Below, piece after piece: positions 41,455 to 47,716 of a stretch of 47,716 nucleotides of DNA (position 1 is its first letter; the number at the start of each line of letters is the position of its first letter). Below the pieces are notes generated by a model, which was given only the letters and a program-made list of their open reading frames with translations, was not told the DNA's origin and ran no database searches. The position numbers were made by a program, and so were the translations under genes. Origin of the DNA: Candidatus Yanofskyibacteriota bacterium (GTDB lineage: Bacteria; Patescibacteriota; Minisyncoccia; JACQLN01); the NCBI GenBank assembly GCA_943359335.1, contig CALRHC010000007.1, positions 1 through 47,716 on the forward strand, written 5' to 3'.

Positions 41455-41580
41455 ATATCGCGTTTCTGACGCGGTTTTTTGTTTGCTTAATTACAAGCTC
41501 ATAGCTAGCAATTAGGCAGAAATCCCTAGCTTTTAAGCGAAGGATAACATACATCTGGCGCAGGGGCTTGCCCCTAAACT
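41455..41580 (+). promoter_or_regulatory. Structured 126-nt leader of the 3D-domain gene
   Basis: At its 5' end CGCGT-TTCTG-ACGCG plus T6 (41459-41480) looks like a terminator/attenuator. The middle has GCTAG/CTAGC pairing (about 41503-41540). Directly before the ATG, AGGGG-CTTG-CCCCT (41562-41575) would hide the only purine-rich ribosome site. It matches no riboswitch consensus that I can recall. Confidence 0.45.
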
Positions 41581-42126
41581 ATGAAAAAAACAATACAAAA
41601 AGTGTTTATTATGAGGCTAATTTTAGCCATACTAATAACGTCTACTATACCAGCTCATACAAGCGCTGCTTTAATAGACATAAATACCGATAGTATTAGT
41701 TCTTGGCTTAGAACCAAAATTGCTCCAACAGCCTTAGCCGACGAAACAAAAGCTAAAAACGATGACTTAGCCACAATAAGTGGTTTAGCTTTTATTACCT
41801 CTGGCCAACCTTTAATAGGTGTAGTTAAGGTGTACGAAACTTTTGTAACCGCTTATTCTTCTAGTGTAGATGAAACAGATAGCACTCCGTTTATAACAGC
41901 TTCTGGTAAAAGAGTACGCGACGGTATAGTTGCTGCAAACTTTTTACCAATGGGTACGAAAATAAGAATACCCGAAATCTTTGGAAATAAAGTATTCGTA
42001 GTTGAAGATCGTATGGCAAGACGCCACGCCGAGAAAGTAGACATTTGGTTCCCTACCAAACAAGAGGCCAAAACTTTCGGCCGAAAGAAATTGCAAATTG
42101 AGGTTATAGAAGATTTTTCTCTATAA
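41581..42126 (+). CDS. Secreted 3D-domain (double-psi beta-barrel) protein, cell-wall related
   Basis: 181 residues: signal peptide (about 1-29, ending IPAHTSAA), a linker, then a 3D domain (about 92-178): VTAYSSSVDETDSTPFITAS, MGTKIRIPE, and VVEDRMARRHAEKVDIWF with the conserved Asp residues found in MltA/YuiC/YocH-type enzymes. These are lytic transglycosylases or related muralytic proteins. Own strong promoter with a structured leader, and a very strong shared terminator. Confidence 0.88.
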   Translation: MKKTIQKVFIMRLILAILITSTIPAHTSAALIDINTDSISSWLRTKIAPTALADETKAKNDDLATISGLAFITSGQPLIGVVKVYETFVTAYSSSVDETDSTPFITASGKRVRDGIVAANFLPMGTKIRIPEIFGNKVFVVEDRMARRHAEKVDIWFPTKQEAKTFGRKKLQIEVIEDFSL

Positions 42127-42165
42127 AACAAAAACCCCCGACACAAGGTTGGGGGTTTTTGTTTT
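42125..42165. terminator. Bidirectional terminator between the 3D-domain and csp genes
   Basis: A perfect 15-bp stem: AAAACAAAAACCCCC with GGGGGTTTTTGTTTT. Confidence 0.93.
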
Positions 42166-42175
42166 AGTTACAAAA

Positions 42176-42376
42176 CTATTCACGTGTTACTTTCGTAGCA
42201 GATGTTCTTCCTTCTTTTTCAACAATTTCGAAAGAAACTGTATCTCCAGTGTTTAACTCGTCTGGTGTAACACCAACAAGTTCTGAAAAATGAAAAAAGG
42301 TATCTTTTTCTTGTCCTTCGCAAGAAATGAATCCATATCCCTTTTCTTTGAGAACGCTTTTGATTGTACCTGTCAT
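42176..42376 (-). CDS. Cold-shock domain protein (CspA family)
   Basis: 66 residues, single cold-shock domain: GTIKSVLKEKGYGFISCEG (RNP1 KGYGFI), DTFFHFSEL (RNP2), ending VSFEIVEKEGRTSATKV. Binds single-stranded RNA/DNA and keeps mRNA unfolded. The leader of about 100 bases between tRNA-Leu and the ATG has no clear motif. Second small RNA-binding protein of the window besides the RRM protein. Confidence 0.96.
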   Translation of the reverse strand: MTGTIKSVLKEKGYGFISCEGQEKDTFFHFSELVGVTPDELNTGDTVSFEIVEKEGRTSATKVTRE

Positions 42377-42481
42377 TGTATGATTATTTTAAATTTCTAA
42401 TTTGAAACATTCGACGTTGCTTCTCCATACCATAACACTATTACGAAATAACACAAACTTTTAGCTATGTCTAAACATTTG

Positions 42482-42562
42482 TGGGCGAGGAGAGATTTGA
42501 ACTCTCACGCCTTGCGGCACTAGCTCCTAAGGCTAGCGTGTCTGCCATTTCACCACTCGCCC
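42482..42562 (-). tRNA. tRNA-Leu (UAG)
   Basis: Acceptor GGGCGAG/CTCGCCC, anticodon stem CTAGC/GCTAG with loop CTTAGGA (anticodon TAG), long variable arm (TGCCGCAAGGCGT), T arm GAGAG-TTCAAAT-CTCTC, discriminator A. 81 nt, CCA not encoded. The first ten bases recur 5' of the gene at 42668-42677. Confidence 0.94.
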
Positions 42563-42718
42563 AAATTAAATTTTCTCGGCTACAGCCTCGGTCAAAAAAC
42601 CGAGGGCTCGTGTTGACCAGGGCAATTTTTTATTGCCCGCCTAAAGCTACAATTATTCGCCTTATGCCCACTCGCCCTTACGTGCATTTATATTATCAGA
42701 ATAAGCAATTGTTCGCAC
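42563..42718. other. Hairpin-rich gene-free stretch upstream of tRNA-Leu
   Basis: Contains CCTCGGT-CAAAAA-ACCGAGG (42583-42602) and GGGCAAT-TTTTT-ATTGCCC (42621-42639), bounded on the far side by a 10-bp repeat of the tRNA-Leu 5' end (GGGCGAGTGG on minus). No ORF of note. Confidence 0.5.
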
Positions 42719-42747
42719 TTGACTTTTACATCGTTTTGATATATTAT
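42719..42747 (+). promoter_or_regulatory. Promoter of the unknown membrane cluster
   Basis: TTGACT (42719-42724), 17-base spacer, TATTAT (42742-42747). The -10 lies inside the palindrome TGATATA-T-TATATCA (42737-42751), which may be an operator. A full AAAGGAGG precedes the first ATG. Confidence 0.65.
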
Positions 42748-42813
42748 ATCAGCGTTACAGAAACAGCAAGTTATTTAAAAAAATAATAACAAACAACCTC
42801 AAAGGAGGCGTAA

Positions 42814-43956
42814 ATGGCCAGTCAGCCAAGACCACAGCAACCGCGGCAACAACCGCAACAGCCTTTGGTGGTAACAGATGTTCGACTTGAACAAGTCGGG
42901 CGTTCTGGTTCCACTTTAAAAGGAAGGATCGCAGCAACTGCGAAAAAGGGAAACAACCCTTGGTCTGGAGTGGACATTAATTTCAAAGTCGGAGGAGTGC
43001 AAACACAAAACTCGCCACTGCAAAGTGGTGAAGATGGGTCTGCAAACGACGATTTCGAAATTCCACTTGACCCTGCCACAAGCAGGGTTCTGATTGAAGC
43101 GTATACGCCGGGATCAAATCCCGTAAGAAAGTTTATAGATGTTGCAACTGCCATTAAACCGCCTACTGTGAAAAAAGCTCTCGACAAAATCGGTCTTGTA
43201 GCAACAGATAGTGGTGATGGCAACTGGGCAATATCTATTGCTGCATGGATGCAAGATTCATCTCCTGCTACAGATGTAGCAATAGAAGTGTCCCATGCAG
43301 GAAACATAGAAAGCGTAACTACCGATAAAAGTGGGTTTGCAAGGCACAGAGTAAAGGTAACAGGCCGAAAAAGCATTGTTTCTTTTCAAGCGCCTGGAGT
43401 ACAAAAAAGTCTGGTTCTGTACGGTCCAAAAAATAAAGAGCATCGAAAAAATAATGTTTATCTGGGTATACTCTGGATATTTGCGATTCTGTGGTTAACG
43501 GGCATAGCGGCAACAGATTATTTTTATCTTACGCCGCCAGTAACACAGTTTAGTGAATTTTCAGATGAGGGTCAAAAAGCTCTAAACCTATACATGAATG
43601 GCGAAGTTAAAACTGACCACGAAATGATTGGTTGGAATAAGCCTGATCCTAATTACCTAAATAAGTTTTGGACCATTGGTTGGGTTTCGATTCTGATGGC
43701 ATTGGTATTTACCCCAATCGCCCTACGCGAAGAATTTATCCGCGCATGGACTATAGCTTGGTCTAACACCCAAGCATGGGTAGATAAACCGGACGAGCCC
43801 AAGACACCTCCAACAACTGGTTCTGGTACAAGAACAGAAGAAAAAGTGGTAAGTAAAAAGGATCAAATCTTCAAGCAAATGTACTTATTTTCTCGTGAAC
43901 TGCTTTCAGCAGTAATAGCCGAACTAGCCGTTGGCGAAAGGAAAATAATGCGATGA
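42814..43956 (+). CDS. Unknown membrane protein with N-terminal Ig-like domains
   Basis: 380 residues: Pro/Gln-rich start (RPQQPRQQPQQP), two beta-rich Ig-like domains (about 17-110 and 120-205), a membrane helix (about 216-238) preceded by the basic run KNKEHRKN, a loop, a second helix (about 288-306), and a charged C-terminal tail with Thr/Pro-rich linker. No signal peptide, and the positive charges before the first helix suggest that the Ig-like part is on the cytoplasmic side, which would be unusual. It overlaps the next gene by 4 bases. I do not recognise it. Confidence 0.75.
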   Translation: MASQPRPQQPRQQPQQPLVVTDVRLEQVGRSGSTLKGRIAATAKKGNNPWSGVDINFKVGGVQTQNSPLQSGEDGSANDDFEIPLDPATSRVLIEAYTPGSNPVRKFIDVATAIKPPTVKKALDKIGLVATDSGDGNWAISIAAWMQDSSPATDVAIEVSHAGNIESVTTDKSGFARHRVKVTGRKSIVSFQAPGVQKSLVLYGPKNKEHRKNNVYLGILWIFAILWLTGIAATDYFYLTPPVTQFSEFSDEGQKALNLYMNGEVKTDHEMIGWNKPDPNYLNKFWTIGWVSILMALVFTPIALREEFIRAWTIAWSNTQAWVDKPDEPKTPPTTGSGTRTEEKVVSKKDQIFKQMYLFSRELLSAVIAELAVGERKIMR

Positions 43957-45305
43957 CAAACATTCAAATGTTCCTTTGTGGTTTGGCCGCAATAGTGGTA
44001 TTCAAGTTTCTTGGATGGATCGGTGCATGGGGAACAGGTCTTGGTATCGGAGCATTGCTTGTTGTATTTTTTATTCTGCAAAATTTACCAGATACACAGA
44101 TACGAAAGATTACCAAGCTTTTCTTTTTGGTAATCGGTATATGGGGTCTGTATAACGTTTTTTCTTCGCATACTCCCTTAACAGGACGGGCATTAAAGAT
44201 GCGGGAACGTGTTACGGATCTACAGTTAGCTCAGAAAGTTCAGCCTTCCGGATACTATGCAATGTTTGGAATAGCGGGGGCAGTTGATAAACGTGATTCT
44301 ATAGAAAGCGTCGACATAGCTAAGAGAGCAATTAAACTTGCTCAAACTAGCGACGACGAAACCTTCAAAAAAGGAATACGCAATCTCGTTTCCGAACTGG
44401 ATGAGTTAAGAGACTTCAAAAAAGAAGTCCAGACAAAAACATCGGGTGAGGATTCTAGTTTTTCTGGTTTAATACAGGACATACAAAAAACACGAGGTCG
44501 CACCTTATTATGGGCGTTATCTATAATAGGAATCATGGCTCTCGTGGTATCTGCCGTAGTTAACAAAGATAAAACAAAAATCACAAAAACAACCTTTTCG
44601 GTAATAGGAATAATATTGGGAGTTTTTGTGTTAGATAACATTGTTTACGCCCAAGGCACCGTTGGTTCACCCAACATGCCAAGCGTGCCAATGCCCAGTT
44701 TTGGCAATATGCCGAGTGGCGCGGTAATAATGTTTGGTGCAATCTTTTTTTATCTAATACTTCTTGGAATTGCTTTTTTTAGCAGTAACAAGAAGTTATG
44801 GTGGGGAATATTCGCTTTTGCAGTAATCGCTGGGCTTATACTTTGGTGGGCTAGTAATTTTTACACCTACTACTACCACGGTGGCCTTAAGGCCGATTTA
44901 GATGCCCAAAACCGAATGGTTAGTGCTTACAAAGGGATTCAGCAAAAAGAACGAGCGAAGATCCCTCAAGCTAAGCACTACGATAAGCCTACTCCTATAC
45001 GAGAAGGCTTAGAAGGAGAATTTCCTGTAACGCTAGATCCGGTTCATTGGAGCAAAGAAATTCCGTTTGGTGAAGGTTATAGTTTAGAGTTCGAAATGCC
45101 GGGTTGGTACGAAGTCCTTGCTTCAACCGGTGACCGAATTTTGAACAAAAACGACGGTACAACAAGTGCCGGCGTTATAACATATATGAAATGGGATGGC
45201 GTAATAACCTATCCCAACAAAATGATTTTCCAACGACAAGGAGAAATTCGCTGGATACGTGTTCGCGGCGAAGGCGAACACGGAAAAGTGAGAGTTTACA
45301 GATAA
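43953..45305 (+). CDS. Unknown polytopic membrane protein with C-terminal beta domain
   Basis: 450 residues: about three N-terminal helices (5-75), a soluble helical region (80-180, DELRDFKKEVQTK), four more helices (about 184-305) with a PNMPSVPMPSFGNMPSG loop between them, and a soluble C-terminal domain (about 340-450) with GYSLEFEMPGWYEVL, ITYPNKMIFQ and IRWIRVRGEGEHGKVRVY. That last part resembles the C-terminus of the protein at 46022-46873. Translationally coupled to the preceding gene. Confidence 0.75.
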   Translation: MTNIQMFLCGLAAIVVFKFLGWIGAWGTGLGIGALLVVFFILQNLPDTQIRKITKLFFLVIGIWGLYNVFSSHTPLTGRALKMRERVTDLQLAQKVQPSGYYAMFGIAGAVDKRDSIESVDIAKRAIKLAQTSDDETFKKGIRNLVSELDELRDFKKEVQTKTSGEDSSFSGLIQDIQKTRGRTLLWALSIIGIMALVVSAVVNKDKTKITKTTFSVIGIILGVFVLDNIVYAQGTVGSPNMPSVPMPSFGNMPSGAVIMFGAIFFYLILLGIAFFSSNKKLWWGIFAFAVIAGLILWWASNFYTYYYHGGLKADLDAQNRMVSAYKGIQQKERAKIPQAKHYDKPTPIREGLEGEFPVTLDPVHWSKEIPFGEGYSLEFEMPGWYEVLASTGDRILNKNDGTTSAGVITYMKWDGVITYPNKMIFQRQGEIRWIRVRGEGEHGKVRVYR

Positions 45306-45332
45306 TGATGTTCTTTGTTTTGTACCCTAACC

Positions 45333-45366
45333 CTCCCCCGACAAAATGTCGGGGGAGTTTTGTTTT
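45333..45366 (+). terminator. Terminator after the 450-aa gene
   Basis: CTCCCCCGACA/TGTCGGGGGAG, perfect 11-bp stem with AAA loop, followed by TTTTGTTTT. Confidence 0.9.
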
Positions 45367-45404
45367 GGTTTACAAAATCGTTTATTAAAAATAAAAACCA
45401 AAAC

Positions 45405-45433
45405 ATCCCGAGCGAATTTTATGAGCGAGGGAT
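45405..45433. repeat. REP-like hairpin with tandem G-A mismatch
   Basis: ATCCC-GA-GC pairs with GC-GA-GGGAT around an 11-base AT-rich loop; same plan as 27051, 30018 and 39042. Confidence 0.7.
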
Positions 45434-45514
45434 TACCTAATAATTAAAATCATTCTATAATTAAAATAATAATTTGTTCTTTGTGCTCCTTAAAAATTAG
45501 GAGGCATAAGCTTA

Positions 45515-46009
45515 ATGGATAAAAAATGGATAGCTGGTATCGCTGGCTTGTTTGACCCCACACTTATAAAACTAGCGCAGGAAATTGCCAAAAAAATTCC
45601 CGAAGGAAAATTGTCACATTCAAACTTAGCTGAATCTCTTTTAGGTGCTTTACGTGGAATAGTAGAAACCCACGCCGAAAAATTTTCTGGTGCATCTTCA
45701 GTGGCCGTAGAAAAATTAAGTAATCTTTCGGGATTTCTTTCTGCAACTTTAGCAAGAACAAAAGGAGAAACTAGTAATCACGATTTACTTCAGATTTTTT
45801 TAGCACAAACTCTGGAACGCTTAAGAAACGCCGAAGACCCGCAAAAAGAATTTGGAAAAATAAAAGAAGAACTAGTTTTGTTTAAACAAATTATGGAATT
45901 GGCTTATCCCAAAGTAGAATCAGCATCTCCTGTACTAGAAAGTTTTAATAAGAAGCTGGAAGAAATCCGAGAAAAACTAAAACCTGCTGGTTCAACAAGC
46001 TCACCATAA
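45515..46009 (+). CDS. Small soluble helical protein of the unknown membrane cluster
   Basis: 164 residues, mostly helical, no signal or membrane segment (LIKLAQEIAKKIPEGKLSHS, FKQIMELAYPKV, ESFNKKLEEIREKLKP). Good ribosome site (TTAGGAGGC). Its C-terminus AGSTSSP and stop codon are encoded by a REP-like repeat (45987-46005 plus TAA). The next gene begins 12 bp later after AAAGGAGG. Function unknown. Confidence 0.75.
   Translation: MDKKWIAGIAGLFDPTLIKLAQEIAKKIPEGKLSHSNLAESLLGALRGIVETHAEKFSGASSVAVEKLSNLSGFLSATLARTKGETSNHDLLQIFLAQTLERLRNAEDPQKEFGKIKEELVLFKQIMELAYPKVESASPVLESFNKKLEEIREKLKPAGSTSSP
45987..46005. repeat. REP-like palindrome forming the 3' end of the 164-aa gene
   Basis: TGGTTCAACAAGCTCACCA differs at two positions from the copy at 39076-39094. 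Followed by TAAAGG, which gives the stop codon. Confidence 0.65.
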
Positions 46010-46021
46010 AGGAGGCTTAAT

Positions 46022-46873
46022 ATGGCCACAACTAGCGAATCTTTAGGTAAAACGGTTGAACTGATGTTTGATATCGCCATATACGGCGCTGAAAAAACTT
46101 ATCAAAAAGTAAAATCTTCGGCGCCAACATATCTTAAAGCACTGTTTAAAGGCATAGCTATTTGGTTTTTATTTATGTTCGCTTCTATGTTTTTAAAGGC
46201 TTACACTGGTATGGTGGAATTTGCATATGTTGGAGCAACTTTGTGCATAATTCTCGGTATTGCGCTTGCGTTTTTGGCATCACCCCTTGGAATTGTCATA
46301 GGCATGCTAAAAGTAGAAACTCTAAACCCAGCGCTAGCCGGGAGTAGTTATACAAGAGGAGCCCTAAGTATTATTTTTGTAACACTTTTAGCGTTTCTTT
46401 ATGTAATAAGAATGCCGGTAGAAAACAACCCAGGCACAATGCCTATACTGCTAATATGCGCTTCTGCTTTAGTAATAGGCATACACCTGTGGGGCAGTTG
46501 GATTCCGCCAAAGCTTTATACTTTGATAGTTATGGGTACAATGGCTTACACTACACTTTCTCTTTTTGATCCTAACCCTGTAGGTTTTGTCCTGACCAGC
46601 TTTAATCCCACATACTCCACCTACCAAGGTAATAAATACAGTAGAGAAGAAGTAATAATTGTTCCCAATAACGACAAGGATTTTTCTGAATTAATTACTT
46701 TGTATGGAAATTATAATGTAGTTTTTAAAGGCTGGGCACATTTTCTACCAGAAGGTTCAAATGAATATATAACAGCAAGCTCAAGCCAAGATTTTAACTA
46801 CCCATCTTTAAAAAAATTCCGTGTTCGTAGCCAACTCGGCTTGGTAGTATTTACACCTATAAACAGTGATTGA
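46022..46873 (+). CDS. Unknown polytopic membrane protein with C-terminal beta domain
   Basis: 283 residues: amphipathic N-terminal part (1-40), about six membrane helices (45-190, IAIWFLFMFASMFLK, IILGIALAFLASPLGIVIGM and others), and a soluble C-terminal domain (about 205-283) with NYNVVFKGWAHFLPEGSNEY, FNYPSLKKFRVRSQLGLVVF. The pattern F-x-GW, YPs and FRVRs..G matches the end of the 450-residue protein, so the two probably share a domain. Clear ribosome site (AAAGGAGG). Ends with TGA before a terminator. Confidence 0.75.
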   Translation: MATTSESLGKTVELMFDIAIYGAEKTYQKVKSSAPTYLKALFKGIAIWFLFMFASMFLKAYTGMVEFAYVGATLCIILGIALAFLASPLGIVIGMLKVETLNPALAGSSYTRGALSIIFVTLLAFLYVIRMPVENNPGTMPILLICASALVIGIHLWGSWIPPKLYTLIVMGTMAYTTLSLFDPNPVGFVLTSFNPTYSTYQGNKYSREEVIIVPNNDKDFSELITLYGNYNVVFKGWAHFLPEGSNEYITASSSQDFNYPSLKKFRVRSQLGLVVFTPINSD

Positions 46874-46909
46874 AAAAAAACTATACCTCCTAAAATCCCG
46901 TTAAAAACC

Positions 46910-46941
46910 AAAACACCCTCGACAGAAGTCGGGGTGTTTTT
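46910..46941. terminator. Bidirectional terminator between the unknown cluster and the VirB2-like gene
   Basis: AAAACACCCTCGAC pairs with GTCGGGGTGTTTT (one T-G pair) around a 4-base loop; T tracts on both strands. Confidence 0.85.
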
Positions 46942-46965
46942 ATTTTAGGTTTTTATAAACCTAAA

Positions 46966-47322
46966 CTATACCAAACTATTTACGAAACCAACTATAGAAT
47001 AGGAAACTACAACCACTACCAAGCCTATTACAGCATAAAGAATTAAGCTCTTTGCTTGGCCAAGTTTCTTTTCGTCTCCACCAGAAGAAATATACAAATA
47101 ACCAGCATAGATAATCATAGCCACAGCTACTATGGCTATGAGGCTAATAACGTAATTAACAACAGTGACTACTTTAGCTTCTATAGAAGTTATTGTAAGA
47201 CTTGCATCTTGATCCACTACTGGTATATCTTGGGCGAGAGCAAAAGAAAAACCAAGCACAAATAGCGACAAGGACACTAAACCGACAGAGATCAACTTAT
47301 ATAAGTTTTTAATTTTCAACAT
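46966..47322 (-). CDS. VirB2/TrbC-like pilin (Mbov_0395-type), conjugal transfer family
   Basis: 118 residues: signal peptide (about 1-31, ending SFALAQ), a short mature N-terminus, then two membrane helices (about 50-78 and 88-115) separated by the polar turn SSGGDEKKLGQAKS, which is the shape of VirB2/TrbC pilins. NCBI calls similar CPR proteins Mbov_0395 family pilin-like conjugal transfer proteins. It may be a subunit of a type IV secretion-like filament. A paralogue lies just upstream on the same strand. Confidence 0.8.
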   Translation of the reverse strand: MLKIKNLYKLISVGLVSLSLFVLGFSFALAQDIPVVDQDASLTITSIEAKVVTVVNYVISLIAIVAVAMIIYAGYLYISSGGDEKKLGQAKSLILYAVIGLVVVVVSYSIVGFVNSLV

Positions 47323-47433
47323 TTTTTAAATATTAAAAGATAATTAAAAGGAATTTTTTATTAAAAATAAAAAATATCGACTTTATGTTATTTTATCATA
47401 CGGTAGCACCATATAACAAACAGCCTGTGGATA

Positions 47434-47716
47434 TTAATTTAACACACTATTAACAAAGCCAACTACAGACTTCGAAAGTATAAGCACAATCAAACCTATA
47501 ACAACCCACATAAGCGTCTGCTTAGCTTGTTTAATATTATCGGGCTTATCTCCGCCAGTTATAAATAAAAACCCAGCATAAACAACCATAATAACCGCTA
47601 TAGGGCCTGCTAAAAACAAGAAGAAGTTAATTATTTTGTCTATTAAAGTAGTTATGGTTGCATCTTGCCCCAAGGGATTACATATAACACCATCACAAGC
47701 AGGAGCATGAGCATCA
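47434..47716 (-). CDS. Second VirB2/TrbC-like pilin, N-terminus cut by window edge
   Basis: At least 94 residues; the frame stays open to the end of the window (DAHAPACDGVICNPLGQDAT...), so the true start is outside. A TTG at 47673 is not a likely start because the sequence before it looks like mature protein. Two helices (about 47615-47560 and 47520-47450) are separated by FITGGDKPDNIKQAKQ, in register with the neighbouring pilin (YISSGGDEKKLGQAKS). Two cysteines in the mature N-terminus could form a disulfide. Confidence 0.8.
   Translation of the reverse strand, partial: DAHAPACDGVICNPLGQDATITTLIDKIINFFLFLAGPIAVIMVVYAGFLFITGGDKPDNIKQAKQTLMWVVIGLIVLILSKSVVGFVNSVLN

Noticed and set aside
43953-46873. 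UGA read as glycine (code 25).
   Set aside because: Genes at 43956 and 46873 end with TGA in sensible positions and no long frame needs TGA as sense.
46895-46904. TCCCGTTAAA as an end of the same element.
   Set aside because: Only eight bases agree and there is no partner arm.

Overview
The window looks like part of a small, AT-rich genome from the Candidate Phyla Radiation (Patescibacteria), most likely a Parcubacteria-type lineage. The reasons are the strongly A/T-biased sequence, the tight packing with 4-11 base overlaps, a type IV pilus operon of the CPR kind, VirB2-like (Mbov_0395-type) pilins, a compact housekeeping set (TypA, SecA, RNase Y, NusA, trigger factor, ClpP, GpmI, TrpS, HU) and many conserved small proteins I cannot name. 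TGA is used as a stop (for example the genes ending at 43956 and 46873), so this is not a code-25 (UGA = Gly) lineage. The lineage is inferred from gene content; I could run no search.

Layout. 1-5407 (minus): an envelope/metabolism run with an AI-2E-type permease, a small unknown protein, a cyclophilin, a GT4 glycosyltransferase, a FAD-linked oxidase and a partial M23 peptidase. 5566-7389 (plus): TypA/BipA. 7446-8293 (minus): a small acidic protein and a glycine-rich RRM protein with a long leader. 8474-9360 (plus): a self-contained, GC-rich cassette for a secreted protein with a type IX secretion-like C-terminus, foreign in appearance. 9404-11035 (minus): an ABC-2 exporter pair split by a 120-bp inverted-repeat element. 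11162-16001 (minus): secA-ywbE-nudix-DUF1653-speA-like operon. 16155-18631 (minus): a small unknown gene behind a G9 tract, an iron-sulfur flavoprotein with its own promoter and operator-like palindrome, and a saccharopine-dehydrogenase-like protein. 18749-28910 (minus): about 10 kb of type IV pilus genes, pilB-pilC-four pseudopilins-pilM-pilN-pilO-like-small membrane protein-lamin-tail protein-HPF, ending at a strong terminator. 29016-29550: tRNA-Pro and tRNA-Gly, each followed by a mini-element that ends in a 19-bp copy of that tRNA's 3' end. 29605-31634 (minus): HU and RNase Y. 31828-33411 (plus): GpmI. 33494-38996 (minus): nusA-hppA-tig-clpP-small ORF operon. 39314-40228 (plus): a Xer-type recombinase. 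40268-41351 (minus): tRNA-Arg and trpS. 41581-42562: a 3D-domain secreted protein, a cold-shock protein and tRNA-Leu. 42814-46873 (plus): four uncharacterised, mostly membrane proteins. 46966-47716 (minus): two VirB2-like pilins, the second cut by the window edge.

How it fits together. The pilus operon, the VirB2-like pilins, the LTD/PKD anchored surface protein and the unknown membrane cluster form a large cell-surface programme, as expected for an episymbiont. HppA, GpmI and the FAD-linked oxidase point to a fermentative, PPi-saving metabolism.

What stands out is the repeat landscape. (1) At least eleven arrays with an exact 7-base period and degenerate units occur between genes and inside genes (GT4, SecA, Xer, three pilin leaders), and twice they run into a stop codon. 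(2) Two elements share the 12-bp terminal inverted repeat CCCGTTAGAAGC (14-bp perfect arms in each copy) and otherwise differ; one of them supplies a stop codon and most of a start codon. (3) The two tRNA mini-elements share a structured core of about 90 nt and have matched 19-bp direct repeats. (4) REP-like hairpins carry a tandem G-A mismatch. I regard (1) and (3) as the best candidates for something undescribed.
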